From Turbatrix aceti (lineage: Eukaryota; Nematoda; Chromadorea; Rhabditida; Panagrolaimidae), in contig OZ017768.1 of the NCBI GenBank assembly GCA_963969345.1, positions 2,318,718 to 2,382,717 of the forward strand: a stretch of 64,000 bases of DNA, read 5' to 3'. A model generated the notes under the pieces. The model saw only the letters and a list, made by a program, of their open reading frames with translations. It ran no database searches and was not told the DNA's origin. Positions 60,830 through 64,000 of this stretch are shown in pieces (the stretch's first letter is position 1; the number at the start of each line of letters is the position of its first letter). Made by a program: the position numbers and the translations under genes.

Positions 60830-60901
60830 TCCCTAATGGTCTAGTGGTTAGGATTTCTGGTTTTCACCCAGGCGGCCGGGGTTCGATTCCCCGTTAGGGA
60901 A
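60830..60901 (+). tRNA. tRNA-Glu (TTC), left arm
   Basis: Acceptor TCCCTAA/TTAGGGA, D arm GGTCTAGTGGTTAGG, anticodon loop TTTTCAC (anticodon TTC), T arm CCGGGGTTCGATTCCCC with a normal TTC loop. Inside the left arm of the inverted repeat. Confidence 0.95.
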
Positions 60902-63036
60902 GTATTCTTTTTTCCTCATCTTACACAATGAGGAAAAAAGACCGTTCGATAAATTATCATGCCATATAAAAGGTGTCGCCTACGTGAACATCATTTGTGC
61001 CTCCTACTATGCCCCCATGGTCTTGACACGAAAACTCTTTTTTTGCTATTTTCACATACACAGAGTAGATATATTTCGGACATAAAAATGGTTCTGGGGG
61101 TAATCGGCTACGGCAGATTTAATGGTGCCATCAAAAAATCAAAATTCTATCAATAAATCTATAATTTGAGATAAAAATTACTGTAACTCCCGAAATTATT
61201 AGCCGATATCACAATAAATTATTGCATCGTGTTCTACGTCCTTGAAAACCCCCGGAAGCAAAAACAAAAAATTCTGTTCATGAAATAAGAAGTTATTTCG
61301 AATTTAAGAGACAGGACCGAGGACAAGGATTTTTTACACTCAAATGTTTTGAGCCAGCATTGTTCCCCACCCCTAGGAAGGTCTAAAACCGCGATACACA
61401 GATTTTAAAAAAAATCGGATTCTGTAGTTTTGGCTTCTGAAAGGTTTTGACACAAGTTAATGCCACGCACTGCGTTCAAGAGGAAAAGAGCTGAAAATTT
61501 TATTAGGGGGGTTTTGTGGGAAGGGGAACACGGTGTCGTAATCAGATTTTTTTTATCGTTACGGTAAGTGCCAATTTTAGGCTTACTTGTTTGGTTTTTT
61601 GGCCACCACAGGTTGGGTATTCAGATGTGCCTACGATGATATATCCTATCTTCTTCCCCGTGTTTTTACGCCTCGAATGATGTATAACACAAAATTTTAA
61701 AAGTTGGATAAAGTTGTCATTTTTGACTATTTTCGACGCGCACTCGAGTAAAAAGCGCGCGCACCGTCTCTTTTTCGCCTCGCTGGTCGAAAAAGTGATG
61801 CGCGCGCACGTAACAGGAGTCAACTTTGAAAAATTGCCCTGAAGCCAGTTTTTGTTTTTAATGCTTGCGGTTACTTTGTTGGGTTTGGGCATGTCCCAAA
61901 GATTGTATTCAGCCATTTTTCCTTTTTATCGGTTAATTTTGCGCAGTGCTGCAGGCAACAAAAGAAACATGAACTTTCAAATACCGTAACTGATCGGAAA
62001 CTTATGCAATAAAGAGCAGAAGTAGTTTAAAACAATCTTTGGGACATGCCCAAACCCAAAAAAGTAACCGCAAGCATTAAAAACAAAAACTGACTTCAGG
62101 GCAATTTTTCAAAGTTGACTCCTGTTACGTGCGCGCGCATCACTTTTTCGACCAGCGAGGCGAAAAAGAGACGGTGCGCGCGCTTTTTACTCGAGTGCGC
62201 GTCAAAAATTGTCAAAAATGACAACTTTATCCAACTTTTAAAATTTTGTGTTATACATCATTCGAGGCGTAAAAACACGGGGAAGAAGATAGGATATATC
62301 ATCGTAGGCACATCTGAATACCCAACCTGTGGTGGCCAAAAAACCAAACAAGTAAGCCTAAAATTGGCACTTACCGTAACGATAAAAAAAATCTGATTAC
62401 GACACCGTGTTCCCCTTCCCACAAAACCCCCCTAATAAAATTTTCAGCTCTTTTCCTCTTGAACGCAGTGCGTGGCATTAACTTGTGTCAAAACCTTTCA
62501 GAAGCCAAAACTACAGAATCCGATTTTTTTTAAAATCTGTGTATCGCGGTTTTAGACCTTCCTAGGGGTGGGGAACAATGCTGGCTCAAAACATTTGAGT
62601 GTAAAAAATCCTTGTCCTCGGTCCTGTCTCTTAAATTCGAAATAACTTCTTATTTCATGAACAGAATTTTTTGTTTTTGCTTCCGGGGGTTTTCAAGGAC
62701 GTAGAACACGATGCAATAATTTATTGTGATATCGGCTAATAATTTCGGGAGTTACAGTAATTTTTATCTCAAATTATAGATTTATTGATAGAATTTTGAT
62801 TTTTTGATGGCACCATTAAATCTGCCGTAGCCGATTACCCCCAGAACCATTTTTATGTCCGAAATATATCTACTCTGTGTATGTGAAAATAGCAAAAAAA
62901 GAGTTTTCGTGTCAAGACCATGGGGGCATAGTAGGAGGCACAAATGATGTTCACGTAGGCGACACCTTTTATATGGCATGATAATTTATCGAACGGTCTT
63001 TTTTCCTCATTGTGTAAGATGAGGAAAAAAGAATAC

Positions 63037-63108
63037 TTCCCTAACGGGGAATCGAACCCCGGCCGCCTGGGTGAAAACCAGAAATCCTAACCACTAGACC
63101 ATTAGGGA
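63037..63108 (-). tRNA. tRNA-Glu (TTC), right arm
   Basis: Identical to the copy at 60830, on the opposite strand, so the two tRNA genes point toward each other across the repeat's centre. Confidence 0.95.
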
Positions 63109-63568
63109 TGCTTTTTCAATGCCGATCAGAAAATCAGAGAGGGTCTTCAGGGCGCTAAAAACAAGCAAAATCTCAATTAGCAATAAAAATAGTCAACCTT
63201 TCAAACGTTATTTGCAAATACGGAAAAATTCGTTGTTGACGTTTGCAAACGAGGAGGAAATAATTTGCACATACAACTTTCTTGCAATATTTTTCACAAA
63301 ATGACAAAGAAAGAGTTACGCAAACAGCAGTGGTTTCAACCATTAAAAAAAATCTCTGCACTTTCGATTTTTGTCTGGGTACAACAAATCCACATTTATA
63401 CAGTCGAACAACCGGAGGCATTTTTTGTGCGGCGTGGCGCGTATACTTGGTTTGCTGCGTTTTGATCTTCTTCCGAGCACACGCTTCTACGTCCTAGGAT
63501 CAGTTCCTAACTGGTAATGATGATTTCAAATTATCTTGATAGGAAATGCCGTCCGATACAGAGATGAC

Positions 63569-64000
63569 GCACGATGGAGTCGTGGTCTCGACTGGAAAAC
63601 CGTTTTTTGGGGGTTTTTAGGTATTTTCGCGTATTTTCTGTTTTATTATTGTTGATGTTAGTGTGGCACTGGGGGTTATCACCGACGGCAAATTTGATAG
63701 TGATATCAAAAAATCAATAATCAATCGATAATTAGGAAATTTTTTTTCTAATTCAAAAACGGTCAAGCAGATCGCTCTCTAATACAGTAGACTGGATTCT
63801 ACACCCTCGAAAACCTTTGTACCCAAAAAATGAGACAGATCGATGCATGAAAAAAAAAGTTGATACTGAAAAACTGATATATCCGTTATAATCTGGATAT
63901 CCGTCAACCCTTTTCAACATTTTTGTGTCGTTAAACTACTTCTAGTGCATTGTACATTTACTAGAAGTCGATAAAACACCAAAAAATACTGATATCAATG
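63569..64000. other. repeat-related sequence at the window's right edge
   Basis: GGGGGTTATCACCGACGGCA followed by ATCAAAAAATCA resembles, with divergence, a segment inside the 60.4-63.6-kb repeat (GGGGGTAATCGGCTACGGCA, 61097), which hints at an older copy of the same repeat. No gene. Confidence 0.4.

Larger units (their letters stand above)
60368..63568. repeat. 3.2-kb inverted repeat containing two tRNA-Glu genes
   Basis: Arms of about 1.54 kb (60368 to about 61905 and about 62034 to 63568) are inverted copies with very few mismatches (for example near 61735), around a spacer of about 130 bp. The outer edges are CGTCATCTCTGTATCGG and its complement. Each arm carries a complete tRNA-Glu. No transposase and no obvious target duplication at the edges. 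It could be an inverted duplication, a foldback element that has engulfed a tRNA, or an assembly artefact. Confidence 0.8.

Noticed and set aside
61542..62396. Duplicate 93-124-residue frames
   Set aside because: Same sequence in the two arms of the 3.2-kb inverted repeat; no family and poor coding composition.
1..64000. CRISPR arrays, operons, bacterial-type transfer or viral genes
   Set aside because: No spacer-repeat arrays, no Shine-Dalgarno-led gene strings, and no recognisable viral proteins; the repeats are eukaryotic transposon derivatives.

Overview
This is eukaryotic DNA, most likely from a nematode. Genes are split by introns ending in T-rich TTTTCAG-type acceptors. Intergenic DNA is AT-rich. 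One gene fits the nematode-expanded DUF1647 family, and a tandem cluster encodes chemosensory-type receptor guanylyl cyclases (gcy-like). I cannot name the species, and another ecdysozoan such as a tardigrade is not formally excluded.

Left part (1-31.6 kb), ordinary single-copy genes in long non-coding stretches: a partial glycogenin-like GT8 protein (minus; metal ligands replaced), an Mpv17/PMP22-family membrane protein (plus; GC-AG intron), a possible small membrane protein (minus), a seven-transmembrane receptor with a DRY motif (plus), a probable terminal exon of an unknown gene (minus, about 12.4 kb), a Ser/Lys/Pro-repeat protein with a TATA promoter (plus), a five-LIM PINCH protein (plus) and a secreted Cys-rich protein (plus). 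Between them lie a hAT-type MITE with an 8-bp target duplication (7.0 kb), a miniature LTR retrotransposon with matching 234-bp LTRs and a 5-bp target duplication (10.36-11.42 kb), two foldback inverted repeats (16.5-17.6 and 18.6-19.5 kb) and several tRNA-like segments inside introns.

Right part (31.7-60.1 kb): four receptor guanylyl cyclase copies on the minus strand, called A, B, C and D from left to right. Each has a convergent tRNA-Pro(AGG), or its relic, just past its stop codon, so the ancestral duplication unit was 'cyclase plus tRNA-Pro'. Every copy carries a different lesion. A has a hAT MITE in its ligand-binding-domain exon. B has a one-base insertion in the cyclase domain. C has a 2.1-kb TA-flanked transposon in the exon before the cyclase domain. 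D has lost its transmembrane segment, has a roughly 14-bp frameshifting deletion in the kinase-homology domain, and has a 2.5-kb TA-flanked transposon in the cyclase exon. Nearly identical blocks shared by A/C and by A/D, introns included, point to recent gene conversion or duplication. A DUF1647 gene lies between A and B on the opposite strand. The tRNA-Pro next to A is split at its anticodon arm by an 1.88-kb foldback element and a 200-base assembly gap. A tRNA-Cys lies in an intron of C.

Far right (60.3-63.6 kb): a 3.2-kb near-perfect inverted repeat with one identical tRNA-Glu(TTC) in each arm.

The most striking result is this array, in which independent insertions, small indels and conversion appear to be dismantling a tandem chemoreceptor family interleaved with tRNA genes.
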